This document shows, piece by piece, positions 14,612-23,189 of a stretch of 64,000 bases of DNA; positions within the stretch are counted from its first letter, which is position 1, and each line of letters begins with the position of its first letter. The stretch spans positions 1,116,001 through 1,180,000 of the forward strand of contig NZ_OY771649.1 in the NCBI RefSeq assembly GCF_963674925.1, given 5' to 3'. A program made the position numbers and the translations under genes. Below the pieces are notes generated by a model. That model was not told the DNA's origin, did no database searches, and was given only the letters and a program-made list of their open reading frames with translations. Origin of the DNA: an uncultured Draconibacterium sp. (lineage in GTDB: Bacteria > Bacteroidota > Bacteroidia > Bacteroidales > Prolixibacteraceae).

Positions 14612-15832
14612 ATGATACTTTCAATAGCATGGCGAAATGTTTGGCGAAGCAAAACTCGCAGTATCGTAATGATTGCGGCTATTGCACTGGGCCTTTTTGC
14701 AGGCATATTCATGATGGCTTTTATGAATGGCATGTACAACTCGCGGATTGAATCGGCCACCAGATCAGAGTTGTCGCACATACAGGTTCACGCTCCCCAT
14801 TTTCTGGATAATACCGAATCGGAGTTATTTATTCCCGATGGTTTTGCTTTGGCCGAGAGAATTGCGGCACTCGACTCCGTTGAAGCTGCCTCTCCCCGAC
14901 TGATTGCTGAACCTTTTATTATGGCTGCTCATGGAACCGGCGGCGGTAAAATGCTGGGAATCGATCCGGAAAAAGAAAAGCAGGTTACCGATATTTGGGA
15001 ACACGTGATTGACGGTACCTACCTCGAAAAAACCAGCCGGATGCCCCCGGTACTGGTGGGGAAAAAGATGGCCGACAAACTGCGTTTGAAAGTTGGAACC
15101 AAAATAAATGTACAACTGGTTGATTTTAATGGCGACTTATCCTCAAAGGGTTACCGCGTGGCAGGCATTTACAAAACGGTAAACACCGGTTTCGATGAAA
15201 TGCATTTGTTCGTAAACATTAATGACCTGCGATCGCAAATTGGCATTCAGCCCGACGCCGTTCACGAAATTGCTATTCTGTTAAAAGATAACAGCTTCGC
15301 AAAAGCGGTAAAACCATCTGTGCAAAAAATTGCAGCAGGAATGGACGTACAAACCTGGAAAGAGATAAGTCCGGAAATGTCGATCATCACCGATTCTATG
15401 GACCAGTACATGTACATTTTTATCCTGATTATTCTTATAGCCCTGTGTTTTGGAATTATCAACACCATGCTGATGGCAGTGCTTGAACGTGTAAAAGAAA
15501 TTGGAATGTTGATGGCTATTGGAATGAACAAACGGAAGATCTTTCACATGATCATTCTTGAATCGATAATGCTCACCCTGACAGGAGGTGTAGTCGGAAT
15601 ACTTTTAGGAATCGGCATTTCCAGAATTTTCGAGAATCACCCAATTAATCTTTCGGCATTTGCCCAGGGATTGGAGCAATATGGCATGTCGACAGAGATT
15701 GCAACGGTATTTCCTTCTCACTCATTAGGAATATTAATAACATTGGTGGTATTAACCGGATTGATATCTGCGATTTACCCGGCACGAAAAGCGCTGAAGT
15801 TAAATCCGGCAGAAGCCACGAGAACGGAATAA
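14612..15832 (+). CDS. ABC transporter permease, FtsX/LolC-like (second copy)
   Basis: This 406-residue partner of the upstream permease begins with the same SIAWRNVWRSKTRS cytoplasmic motif, then a membrane helix, a periplasmic domain and three C-terminal helices (FILIILIALCFGIINTMLMAV, HMIILESIMLTLTGGVVGILL, LGILITLVVLTGLISAIYPA). The C-terminal PARKALKLNPAEATR is the usual ATPase-contact end. The ERVKEIGMLMAIGMNKRKI coupling segment is typical of the MacB/LolCE family. It is followed 55 nt later by the ATPase gene. With the LolA-like protein it suggests a lipid or lipoprotein export pathway. Confidence 0.94.
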   Translation: MILSIAWRNVWRSKTRSIVMIAAIALGLFAGIFMMAFMNGMYNSRIESATRSELSHIQVHAPHFLDNTESELFIPDGFALAERIAALDSVEAASPRLIAEPFIMAAHGTGGGKMLGIDPEKEKQVTDIWEHVIDGTYLEKTSRMPPVLVGKKMADKLRLKVGTKINVQLVDFNGDLSSKGYRVAGIYKTVNTGFDEMHLFVNINDLRSQIGIQPDAVHEIAILLKDNSFAKAVKPSVQKIAAGMDVQTWKEISPEMSIITDSMDQYMYIFILIILIALCFGIINTMLMAVLERVKEIGMLMAIGMNKRKIFHMIILESIMLTLTGGVVGILLGIGISRIFENHPINLSAFAQGLEQYGMSTEIATVFPSHSLGILITLVVLTGLISAIYPARKALKLNPAEATRTE

Positions 15833-15887
15833 GAAAGATTAGAATATTTGAGGATTAGAATAGTAGAATGAATTAATTACGACAGCA

Positions 15888-16571
15888 ATGAAAATAATAG
15901 AAATCAAAAACCTGCACAAGATTTACAACGGCAGCTCTGTTTCGGTACATGCGGTAAACGGAATAAACATGTCGATTGAAGAGGGTGAATTTACCGCCAT
16001 TGTAGGTCCATCGGGATCAGGAAAAACAACCTTGCTGAATATTATCGGCGGATTGGATGACGCCACAGAAGGATCGGTTGAAATTGAAGGCGTAAAAATC
16101 AATGAACTATCATCACGAAAACTAACTGATTTCAGGATGAAGAATATTGGATTTGTCTTTCAGGCTTATAACCTGATTCCTGTTCTGACGGCCAAAGAGA
16201 ATGTGGAATTTATTATGCACTTACAGGGAAGCAAAAAGGCTGACCGCGACGCACGTACCAGCGAACTGCTTAAAGCGGTTGGCCTGGGTGAAATGATGGA
16301 CCGCCGGCCATCGAAATTATCGGGCGGACAACAGCAGCGGGTGGCTGTTGCACGGGCTTTGGCATCGAAACCCAAATTCGTACTGGCCGATGAGCCTACT
16401 GCCAATCTTGATTCACACTCCACCGAAAATCTGCTCGATATTATGGAGCAACTTAATAAAGAGGAAAAAATAACGTTTATATTTTCAACACACGACCAGC
16501 GGGTGGTTAACAAAGCGCGGCGTGTAATTACCATCGAAGATGGTAAGATCATCAGCGATGAGAGAAAGTAG
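15888..16571 (+). CDS. ABC transporter ATP-binding protein, LolD/MacB-like
   Basis: This 227-residue ATPase has all motifs intact: Walker A GPSGSGKTT (residues 40-48), Q-loop VFQAYNLIPVLT, signature LSGGQQQR, Walker B VLADEPTANLD and switch histidine in FSTHDQRV. Size and the short form without a C-terminal extension fit the LolD/MacB/FtsE group that pairs with FtsX-type permeases. It closes the transporter part of the TetR-controlled operon, 55 nt after the second permease and 41 nt before the CAP-domain gene. Confidence 0.97.
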   Translation: MKIIEIKNLHKIYNGSSVSVHAVNGINMSIEEGEFTAIVGPSGSGKTTLLNIIGGLDDATEGSVEIEGVKINELSSRKLTDFRMKNIGFVFQAYNLIPVLTAKENVEFIMHLQGSKKADRDARTSELLKAVGLGEMMDRRPSKLSGGQQQRVAVARALASKPKFVLADEPTANLDSHSTENLLDIMEQLNKEEKITFIFSTHDQRVVNKARRVITIEDGKIISDERK

Positions 16572-16612
16572 AAGCCACTGTGTTGGTGTGCTTTAAACAT
16601 GAAAATTAAACA

Positions 16613-17284
16613 ATGAGAAACGCAACGATTTGCATAGCGATTTTATTACTTGGTCTGAGCCTGAGAGTTTCGGGCAAAGAAGACTTAAAAGACCGAACAC
16701 TAAACACTGCAGCCGATGTCAACTACCTGTCGGAATTGGAGAAGGAAGTGGTCTATGAAATCAATTTGTTCCGGTCGAACCCGTCGGCGTACGCTGAAAA
16801 ATATATTGATCCACTGGCGAAATACTACGACAAAAAGATATTGTACTACCCCGGCGATAAACCAATATTGACCAAGGAAGGTGTAAGCGCTTTGCGTGAA
16901 TGTTTACGCGCGTTGAAAAATGCTTCTCCGGCTCCGGTTTTATATCCTGATAAACTTTTGACTCAAGCGGCCGATGATCATCAAAAAGACCAGGCCAAAA
17001 CCGGCAAAACAGGGCACATTGGAAAAAATGGATCAAACTCAAAAATCCGAATCGAACGTTACGGAAAATGGCAGGTGCGAATTGCTGAAAATATTGCTTA
17101 TGGAAATACTTCAGCACGGCAAATCGTAATTTTTCTTTTAATCGACGATGGCGTTAAAAACCGTGGTCACCGCGACAACCTTCTTCAAACTGATTTTAAA
17201 AACGTTGGAGTAGCATGTGGCACACATCCGCGGTACCATACCATGTGTGTTATGGATTTTGCGGGAGGAATGGAAAACAACTGA
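16613..17284 (+). CDS. Secreted CAP (SCP/PR1)-domain protein
   Basis: This 223-residue exported protein has a signal peptide (about 1-21, ending VSG). The CAP fold is recognised from EINLFRSNPSAYAEKYI, the central QAADDHQKDQAKTGKTGHIG block containing the conserved histidine, RIAENIAYG, and the terminal HRDNLLQTDFKNVGVACGTHPRYHTMCVMDFAGG. The paired histidines and glutamate that form the CAP cavity are present. Bacterial CAP proteins bind lipids or act on the envelope; the exact function is unknown. It lies directly after the ABC ATPase and before the barrel gene, so it may share the exported substrate. Confidence 0.88.
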   Translation: MRNATICIAILLLGLSLRVSGKEDLKDRTLNTAADVNYLSELEKEVVYEINLFRSNPSAYAEKYIDPLAKYYDKKILYYPGDKPILTKEGVSALRECLRALKNASPAPVLYPDKLLTQAADDHQKDQAKTGKTGHIGKNGSNSKIRIERYGKWQVRIAENIAYGNTSARQIVIFLLIDDGVKNRGHRDNLLQTDFKNVGVACGTHPRYHTMCVMDFAGGMENN

Positions 17285-17439
17285 TGAATTACGAATATCA
17301 ATTAACGATTTCAGATGTACGCTTGTAAAAAAACAAGTAGCAGTTTTTAACTGTACTTCTTTATTCACAATTCGTTAATCATTATTCGATATTCGCAAAA
17401 TTTAGAAAATAAATAGTACATGATTGAACAGGATTCAAT
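17285..17439. other. Intergenic segment with imperfect inverted repeat
   Basis: GAATTACGAATATCAATTAACGA near 17285-17307 is partly mirrored by CAATTCGTTAATCATTATTCG near 17370-17392, around a small CTTGT/ACAAG hairpin. It resembles decayed intergenic repeats common in this phylum. There is no gene. Confidence 0.4.
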
Positions 17440-18612
17440 ATGAAAAAAACTTTATTCATACTATCATTTACACTTTTAAGCGTTGTGATCTATGCACAGT
17501 CGAAGCTGGCATTTTACGGTTATATAAAAGATCTCGGGATGTATTATCACCCGGGAGAGCCAATACCTGTTTCGGCCGACAAATCGCTGGATTACCTCTT
17601 TTTGAATGAAATTCACAACCGTTTAAATTTCAGGTGGTATGCGTCGGAAAAACTGACCATTGCACTGGAGGCACGCAACCGCATTTACATGGGGCAGATG
17701 ATCCGTGAATTTCCAAATTATGAAGATTTTGTCGATACCGACAACGGTTACCTGGATATGGGAACCGTTCTAATTTCGGCCGACAACTGGTTTTTACATA
17801 CCATGCTCGACCGTGCGTGGATTGATTACAACAGCGGAAAACTACAAGTAAGACTCGGACGGCAACGTATTAACTGGGGCACCAACCTGGTTTGGAATCC
17901 TAACGATGTGTTTAATACTTTTTCATACTTCGATTTTGATTACGAGGAACGCCCGGGAACTGATGGAGTCCGTTTGCAATATTACACCGGAGTAACCTCA
18001 TCGGCAGAACTGGTCTATAAAATCGGACATAACAACGATGAAACTGCCATTGCCGGAATGTACCGCTTTTCGAAATTTAATTACGACATCCAGTTTTTGG
18101 GTGGTTGGGTTGGAAAAGATTACGTTTTAGGTGGCGGATGGGCCGGCGATATTAAAGGTGCCGGATTCCGTGGAGAAGCAACATGGTTCCGCCCACGCGA
18201 CGATGAAGACCCGGAGAACTTTGAAACTTTCGTAGCATCGGTATCGGCAGACTATACATTCCCAAATAGTTTATACCTGCATTTCGGAACCTTATTCAAC
18301 AGCTACGGAACTACCGGCGATGCCGGCGGTCGTAGTTTCTTTGCTCCCGATATTTCGGCAAAAATGCTTTCGTTGGGAAAATACCAGCTCTTCGGGCAAA
18401 TAAGCTATCCTCTTACTCCCCTGTTCTCAGCTAACATGTCAACAATGCTAAATCCCTGCGACGGTTCTTCGTTCCTTGGTCCATCGCTAACCTATTCATT
18501 AGGAAATAACTGGGAACTGATGATAAATGGACAATTATTTTTAGGACGCAAAGGAACAGAGTACGGCGATTACGGTCAGGCGGTTTATGCTCGTATAAAA
18601 TGGGCATTCTGA
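17440..18612 (+). CDS. Outer-membrane beta-barrel protein
   Basis: This 390-residue exported protein has a signal peptide (residues 1-19, ending YAQ) and many alternating amphipathic strands ending in aromatic residues. The C-terminus AVYARIKWAF ends in phenylalanine as in classical outer-membrane barrels. The segment LQVRLGRQRINWGTNLVWNPNDVFNTF is like porins of the DUF1302/alginate-type group, where a conserved RQRINWG motif occurs. As the last gene of the TetR operon it is the natural outer-membrane end of a LolA-like/ABC export chain. The substrate is unknown. Confidence 0.85.
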   Translation: MKKTLFILSFTLLSVVIYAQSKLAFYGYIKDLGMYYHPGEPIPVSADKSLDYLFLNEIHNRLNFRWYASEKLTIALEARNRIYMGQMIREFPNYEDFVDTDNGYLDMGTVLISADNWFLHTMLDRAWIDYNSGKLQVRLGRQRINWGTNLVWNPNDVFNTFSYFDFDYEERPGTDGVRLQYYTGVTSSAELVYKIGHNNDETAIAGMYRFSKFNYDIQFLGGWVGKDYVLGGGWAGDIKGAGFRGEATWFRPRDDEDPENFETFVASVSADYTFPNSLYLHFGTLFNSYGTTGDAGGRSFFAPDISAKMLSLGKYQLFGQISYPLTPLFSANMSTMLNPCDGSSFLGPSLTYSLGNNWELMINGQLFLGRKGTEYGDYGQAVYARIKWAF

Positions 18613-18774
18613 TTTGTTATACTTAAGCCACTGGCCTTAAAATGCATCATACTCCCTTGATTAAGAAATATTAACACTACACAGTATTATTAGCTTCTAA
18701 CAACCTTTGATATAAGACTTATTTGTCTTAATTTTAATAGTTATTTAAACTATTCATTATTAAATATTTAAGTC

Positions 18775-19110
18775 ATGGGAATAATTCTAGCTCCTTTAAA
18801 AAAGGATAAACTTGATGCCTGGAAAGAGTGGGCAAAATCGCTAAGTGGTGAACAAAACCAGGCATTTACTGAGTTCAACAAAAAACATGGACTAACGCGC
18901 CATGACGCATGGTTGGCAGAAACGCCTGATGGACCGGTTGTAGTTGCGTTACATGAAGGACCGGGTGCCGACAATTTTTTGCAAAGTGTGGCGTCAACAG
19001 ACGGGACTTTCGAAAACAGTTTTAAAGAAAAAGTACTGGAGTTTCATGATATGGACATATCAGCTCCGCCTCCCGGACCGGCGCCGGTTAAAATGATTTC
19101 TACAGATTGA
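18775..19110 (+). CDS. Small DUF6176-like protein
   Basis: This 111-residue soluble protein has no signal peptide. The layout (LKKDKLDAWKEWAKSL, then AWLAETPDGPVVVALHEG, then a helix and PPPGPAPV tail) resembles the ferredoxin-like monooxygenase fold of the DUF6176 group. The assignment is tentative and no active-site residue can be named. It is monocistronic, 162 bp after the barrel gene. Confidence 0.65.
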   Translation: MGIILAPLKKDKLDAWKEWAKSLSGEQNQAFTEFNKKHGLTRHDAWLAETPDGPVVVALHEGPGADNFLQSVASTDGTFENSFKEKVLEFHDMDISAPPPGPAPVKMISTD

Positions 19111-19186
19111 AATTCATCCCCCAAATAGATTTCAACTGTATTCTATTACTGACTTAAATCTGGTCAGCTATGCGAAATAATAAAAT

Positions 19187-19444
19187 ATGAATCAGGTTCG
19201 AAAAACAACTGTAATGAACATGAAACAATGGAAATATCTGTTTTTAACCGCCGAAAAACTGGATAAGGTTTGGCGCCCACGATTTGTAAACGGAGTAGAG
19301 CTGGAGGAATGGAATACCGGGCCGAACCTTTATGGCTATGCAAATAAACTGGGCAAAAAAGGCTGGGAATTGGTAACTGTAAACTGGCAGGCAAAAGAAG
19401 ACATGACGCATCACAGATTTGTGTTTAAAAAAAGAAAGCTGTGA
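19187..19444 (+). CDS. Small DUF4177-like protein
   Basis: This 85-residue protein has the pattern WKYLFLTAEK, LYGYANKLGKKGWELVTVNWQ, HHRFVFKKR, matching the short DUF4177 fold (a WELV core with strands on both sides). The start may instead be the ATG at 19214 or 19220, closer to the conserved part (MKQWKY). Function is unknown. It sits alone between two unrelated genes. Confidence 0.65.
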   Translation: MNQVRKTTVMNMKQWKYLFLTAEKLDKVWRPRFVNGVELEEWNTGPNLYGYANKLGKKGWELVTVNWQAKEDMTHHRFVFKKRKL

Positions 19445-19475
19445 ATAAGCTGCAATAAAAATTTAGAATGCCCTT

Positions 19476-20009
19476 TTATAAAACGTTATTCTTTTTGGAG
19501 TTATTTGCAGGAACATGCTTCTTCTGAACAATTTCATGAGTGTAAACAACACCTCGCTGCACAAAAATATGAATCTCCGTTTCATGAGGATCGTTGTCTC
19601 CATCCGCATTCGACATATCAGATTCAATTGGAATCCGAAGTGTTCCGTCGTACCAATCGGCTACCATTTTGGGGCCGGTCAGCACGTCCCTGGGATTGAT
19701 AACTACAGTTGGACTCACCTGCTGGAAACCCGTTAGATAGAGCACATTATTTCTGATTCGCCAGGACGCCATATAACCTCTTCTACATTCCTGTATTTTT
19801 CCTCTGAATGCAGGAATTTCCGGATGCGCCTCGAAAAACGTTTTTAAAGGAGTTGATAACAGCTCAAACAACTCTCCATCGAGGTAAATTCTATCTTTTT
19901 GTTGAATAGCCATAATCTCTGGTTTAATTAGTGAAATCTTCACTTCGTTAATAGTCTGTAGTTCGGCTGGCCCTAAGTGCGTTGCCAACCAATGATAAAA
20001 ATAAAACAC
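19476..20009 (-). CDS. Unrecognised soluble protein
   Basis: I do not recognise a named family with certainty. The 177-residue frame probably starts at the internal ATG near 19913 (MAIQQKDRIYLDGELFELLS), since the first 32 residues look non-conserved. That gives about 145 residues. The pattern IPAFRGKIQECRRGYMASWRIRNNVLYL, KMVADWYDGTLRIPI and ETEIHIFVQRGVVYTHEIV recalls a widespread group of small beta-rich cytoplasmic proteins found near toxin or secretion genes, but no such genes are here. There is no signal peptide or membrane segment. Confidence 0.6.
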   Translation of the reverse strand: MFYFYHWLATHLGPAELQTINEVKISLIKPEIMAIQQKDRIYLDGELFELLSTPLKTFFEAHPEIPAFRGKIQECRRGYMASWRIRNNVLYLTGFQQVSPTVVINPRDVLTGPKMVADWYDGTLRIPIESDMSNADGDNDPHETEIHIFVQRGVVYTHEIVQKKHVPANNSKKNNVL

Positions 20010-20189
20010 AATTTTCGAATCTGGGAATCAATGCGTATGTTTTCAAACAAGTTTCTTCACTTAAATACGGTGCGATTCCAGCAGATTTGCTAATCCTAAA
20101 CCTTAACAAAACGCATGACGCTTAAAATACTTAATTGTCCTTTTCTTTATAAATCCCTAACTTGTATAGGAACATTTAATCAAAACAAC

Positions 20190-20576
20190 ATGGGAACACC
20201 AGTAGAACAAAGCCTTTACGAACGATTGGGAGGTATCGAAGGAATTACGTCGATTGTTGACGACATTTTGGATTATCACATGACTAATCCAGCCATTAAG
20301 AAACGTTTTTTACCTTCAAAAGAAGATCCTGCTCATTGGGCAGTGGTTCGTCAACACCTTATTAATTTTTTTGCGGCCGGAAGTGGTGGACCGGAAGAGT
20401 ACACCGGAAAAGATATGTTATCGGCGCATAAAGGAATGAACATTGGCCAGGGCGAATACATGCACGCGATCGATGATATTATGACGGCGCTGACAAAGCA
20501 TAACATCGACGAGCAAACACAAAAAGATGTGCTGGCAATTGCTTATTCATTAAAAGGCGATATTGCCGGAGTTTGA
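20190..20576 (+). CDS. Truncated hemoglobin, group 1
   Basis: This 128-residue 2/2 globin binds heme and typically handles oxygen or nitric oxide. I use the ATG at 20190 (MGTPVEQSLYERLGGIEGI); the open frame upstream to 20115 lacks globin features. The GGIEGITSIVDDILDYHMTNP start, the RFLPSKEDPAHWAVVRQHLINFFAAGSGG E-F region and the AHKGMNIGQGEYMHAIDD block with the proximal histidine match group 1. A bidirectional terminator lies between it and the convergent ssb gene. Confidence 0.93.
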   Translation: MGTPVEQSLYERLGGIEGITSIVDDILDYHMTNPAIKKRFLPSKEDPAHWAVVRQHLINFFAAGSGGPEEYTGKDMLSAHKGMNIGQGEYMHAIDDIMTALTKHNIDEQTQKDVLAIAYSLKGDIAGV

Positions 20577-20596
20577 ATTTTCCTTAATTAAGCCAA

Positions 20597-20642
20597 TAAA
20601 AAAACAGTAGTATCATTATCAATCGATACTACTGCTTTTTTT
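20597..20642. terminator. Bidirectional terminator between globin and ssb
   Basis: CAGTAGTATC (20605-20614) pairs with GATACTACTG (20625-20634). An A run precedes it and a T run follows, so it can stop transcription from both convergent genes. Confidence 0.88.
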
Positions 20643-20663
20643 GTGGATTAACCTTAGCGCCTG

Positions 20664-21005
20664 TTAATTCGATGCTTTATCCAGCATCAACAGCGAGTTA
20701 ATTACAATCTCGGTTATGTACTGTTTTTCGCCGTTTTTATCTTCCCACTGGCGGTTGGTCAATTTCCCTTCAATGGCAATCTCTTTTCCTTTTTTCAGGT
20801 ACTTTTCAGCAACCTCGGCATTTTTGCCCCATGCCACCAAATGGTGCCAGGTAGTTTCAGTTTGTTTATTTCCGTTGCTGTCGCGGTAAATTTCATTGGT
20901 AGCAATGTTAAAATTAGCAACCACTTTTCCACTCTCTAACCTTTTTACTTTTGGATCTTCTCCCAGGTGACCTAACAATCGTACGCTGTTTCTTAATGCA
21001 TTCAT
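20664..21005 (-). CDS. ssb: Single-stranded DNA-binding protein, short form
   Basis: This 113-residue protein is an OB-fold SSB: NSVRLLGHLGEDPKVKRLESGKVVANFNIATNE, TTWHHLVAWGKNAEVAEKYLKKG and the KNGEKQYITEIVI strand are diagnostic. It ends at DKASN and lacks the glycine-rich linker and acidic DDDIPF-type tail through which normal SSBs recruit repair proteins. It is therefore likely a second, specialised SSB rather than the main replication protein. A 22-bp palindrome lies 129 bp upstream, in the shared region with the divergent gene at 21216. Confidence 0.93.
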   Translation of the reverse strand: MNALRNSVRLLGHLGEDPKVKRLESGKVVANFNIATNEIYRDSNGNKQTETTWHHLVAWGKNAEVAEKYLKKGKEIAIEGKLTNRQWEDKNGEKQYITEIVINSLLMLDKASN

Positions 21006-21110
21006 GATATTTCTTTTTTAGTTAATAATTTAGGACTGAGTCTTATGCGAGTCCTGTAATGCAATTGTTGAAACAAAGGTAGAGGGGCCGGTAAAGCTTA
21101 TTCGGTTTTT

Positions 21111-21155
21111 AAACGTTTGTAGTCGACAATAAACGTTTGTAAACGTTTACAAACG
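21111..21155. promoter_or_regulatory. Perfect 22-bp palindromic operator with half-site repeats
   Basis: Positions 21134-21155 form a perfect 22-bp palindrome centred on GTAAACGTTTAC. The half-site AAACGTTTGT also occurs at 21111-21120 and 21131-21140, with a GTCGAC palindrome between them. It lies in the divergent promoter region of ssb and the epimerase-like gene. The AAACGTTT core recalls LacI-family operators, but no such regulator is encoded nearby. Confidence 0.75.
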
Positions 21156-21215
21156 GATATATTTTTGTATATTAGAGACTTATAAAACCAAATCACTCAT
21201 ACAACATTATAAGAT

Positions 21216-22154
21216 ATGACCAAACAAACAATTTTAGGAGCAGGCGGAGCCATTGGCGTTGAACTGGCAAAAGCATTGCCAAAATACACCGACAAAATTA
21301 GGTTGGTGAGTCGTAACCCGCAAAAAGTAAACGAAAAAGATGAATTAGTGAAGGCTGATCTACTCAACCCGAAAGAAGTTGACAAAGCAATTAAAGGTTC
21401 GTCGGTTGTTTATGTTACCATTGGCTTTCCATACAGTTACAAATTCTGGAAAACGAACTGGCCACCGTTTATGAGCTCGGTTATAGATGCCTGCAAAAAA
21501 CACGATGCTAAACTGGTGTTCTTCGATAATATCTACATGTACGATCAAAATCACCTGAATGGAATGACCGAGGAAACACCACTTAATCCACCCAGCAAAA
21601 AAGGCGAAGTTCGGGCTGAGTTGGTAAAAATGATCATGGATGAAGTAGACAAGGGAACTCTTACGGCACTGATTGCACGTGCCGCTGATTTCTATGGTCC
21701 GGGAATTAAAAACACCAGTGTGCTTACCGAAATGGTCATAGACCCGTTAAGTAAAGGAAAAACAGCCGACTGGATGGGATCGGTACATTTCAAACACGCC
21801 TTTACCTATACCCCCGACGCCGGAAAAGCCACTGCCCTACTCGGAAACACCGACTCGGCATACAACCAGGTGTGGCACATGCCAACCGCTAAAAATCCGC
21901 CAAGCGGTAAAGAATGGATCGAACAGATTGCTTCGGCCTTCAATACAAAGCCAAAACACAGGGTGGCATCAAAATTCATATTAAAAATGATGGGGATTTT
22001 TATTCCGGTGCTGCGCGAAATGCCCGAAATGTTATACCAGTACGATCGCGACTATGTATTTAACTCTGACAAATTTGAAAAAGCATTCAATTTTAAACCC
22101 ACTTCCTACGAGGATGGATTAAAAGAAATCATAAAAACCGATTACCTGAATTAA
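21216..22154 (+). CDS. NAD(P)-dependent epimerase/dehydratase-family protein
   Basis: This 312-residue extended short-chain dehydrogenase-like protein has a Rossmann motif near the N-terminus, ILGAGGAIGVELAKAL (consensus GxxGxxG with one shift), and VFFDNIYMYDQ containing a catalytic-type tyrosine. TALIARAADFYGPG is typical of the sugar epimerase group. The strict YxxxK is not obvious, so it may be an atypical SDR acting on a nucleotide sugar or binding NAD(P)H only. The next gene starts 2 bp downstream, indicating co-transcription. Confidence 0.88.
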   Translation: MTKQTILGAGGAIGVELAKALPKYTDKIRLVSRNPQKVNEKDELVKADLLNPKEVDKAIKGSSVVYVTIGFPYSYKFWKTNWPPFMSSVIDACKKHDAKLVFFDNIYMYDQNHLNGMTEETPLNPPSKKGEVRAELVKMIMDEVDKGTLTALIARAADFYGPGIKNTSVLTEMVIDPLSKGKTADWMGSVHFKHAFTYTPDAGKATALLGNTDSAYNQVWHMPTAKNPPSGKEWIEQIASAFNTKPKHRVASKFILKMMGIFIPVLREMPEMLYQYDRDYVFNSDKFEKAFNFKPTSYEDGLKEIIKTDYLN

Positions 22155-22155
22155 C

Positions 22156-22509
22156 ATGGAAATACGAAAATGCCTTGAATGTGCTGAACCCTTAAAAGGA
22201 CGCGCCGATCAGAAGTTTTGCAACGACAGTTGCCGTAATGCCTACAACAATAAAAAGGCCAGCGGATCGACCAATTATATGCGAAAGATCAACCGCATTC
22301 TGAAAAACAATCATTCGATTTTGGAAGAGCTAAACCCGGAAGAAAAAACTACTACCTACAAAAGTTCACTCAAAAAACGCGGTTTTAATTTTACCTATTT
22401 TACCAATACCTATACCACCAAAACTGGCCGCGTTTATTACTTTGTTTACGATCAGGGGTATTCCGAGCTGGAAGGCAACAAACTAATGCTGGTAAAAAAA
22501 GAACAATAA
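22156..22509 (+). CDS. Small zinc-ribbon protein
   Basis: This 117-residue protein has an N-terminal treble-cleft or ribbon zinc site: C6 and C9 in KCLECAEPL and C22 and C26 in KFCNDSCRNAYNN. The middle is basic (MRKINRILKNNHSILEEL), and the C-terminal half has the aromatic FTYFTNTYTTKTGRVYYFVYDQGY pattern. Such proteins are common in Bacteroidota with no assigned function. Nucleic-acid binding is plausible. It begins 2 nt after the epimerase-like gene. Confidence 0.8.
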   Translation: MEIRKCLECAEPLKGRADQKFCNDSCRNAYNNKKASGSTNYMRKINRILKNNHSILEELNPEEKTTTYKSSLKKRGFNFTYFTNTYTTKTGRVYYFVYDQGYSELEGNKLMLVKKEQ

Positions 22510-22567
22510 GGTTTTGCTACAGAAATGAGAAACTACCTCTGTCGCACAATACAATTCAAGAATAAAT

Positions 22568-23188
22568 ATGAGCAAATACTATTTCGAGAAAATAAAACGC
22601 CTGCACGCACTCGCCGAAATCGGGCTGGAATACAATAATATTCCTTACGACATTGAACGTTACCAGGAAATAAGAGACATTTGCCTGGAAATGCTGGAAA
22701 AAATTACCCACACACCGGTTGCCAATATTATTCCGGTTATTGAAGAACGTAACGGTTACCGAACGCCCAAAGTAGATGTAAGAGCCGTTGTTTTTAACGA
22801 AAACAACCAGATTCTACTGGTACAGGAAGAAGCTGATAAACTTTGGGCACTGCCCGGAGGATGGACCGATATAGCTTATAGTCCCGGAGAAGTGGCAGAA
22901 AAAGAATGTTTGGAAGAAGCCGGAATAAAAGTTAAAGCCACGCGTCTTTTGGCCATTATGGACAAACAAAAACAAGCTATGCCACCGGCATTCGAGTATG
23001 TTTACAAGATTTTTCTGCTTTGTAAAAAAGAAAGTGACACAATTTCTACCGGATCCGAAACCTGCGATGTGGCTTGGTTTAACGAAAACGAACTTCCGCC
23101 ACTTTCACTTCCGCGAAACAACGAAGCACAGATAAGAATGATGTTTGGATACAAACGTGGAGAACTGACAGAACCCTACTTTGATTAG
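22568..23188 (+). CDS. NUDIX hydrolase with N-terminal NUDIX_N domain
   Basis: This 206-residue protein has an N-terminal helical domain (residues 1-60) of the Nudix_hydro_N type, then a NUDIX fold. The Nudix box runs GGWTDIAYSPGEVAEKECLEEAG; the metal-binding glutamates are present, but the usual REx2EE start reads KExxEE. The family hydrolyses nucleoside diphosphate derivatives, often ADP-ribose-like molecules. It is separated by 59 nt from the zinc-ribbon gene and is likely in the same operon. Confidence 0.9.
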   Translation: MSKYYFEKIKRLHALAEIGLEYNNIPYDIERYQEIRDICLEMLEKITHTPVANIIPVIEERNGYRTPKVDVRAVVFNENNQILLVQEEADKLWALPGGWTDIAYSPGEVAEKECLEEAGIKVKATRLLAIMDKQKQAMPPAFEYVYKIFLLCKKESDTISTGSETCDVAWFNENELPPLSLPRNNEAQIRMMFGYKRGELTEPYFD

Positions 23189-23189
23189 C

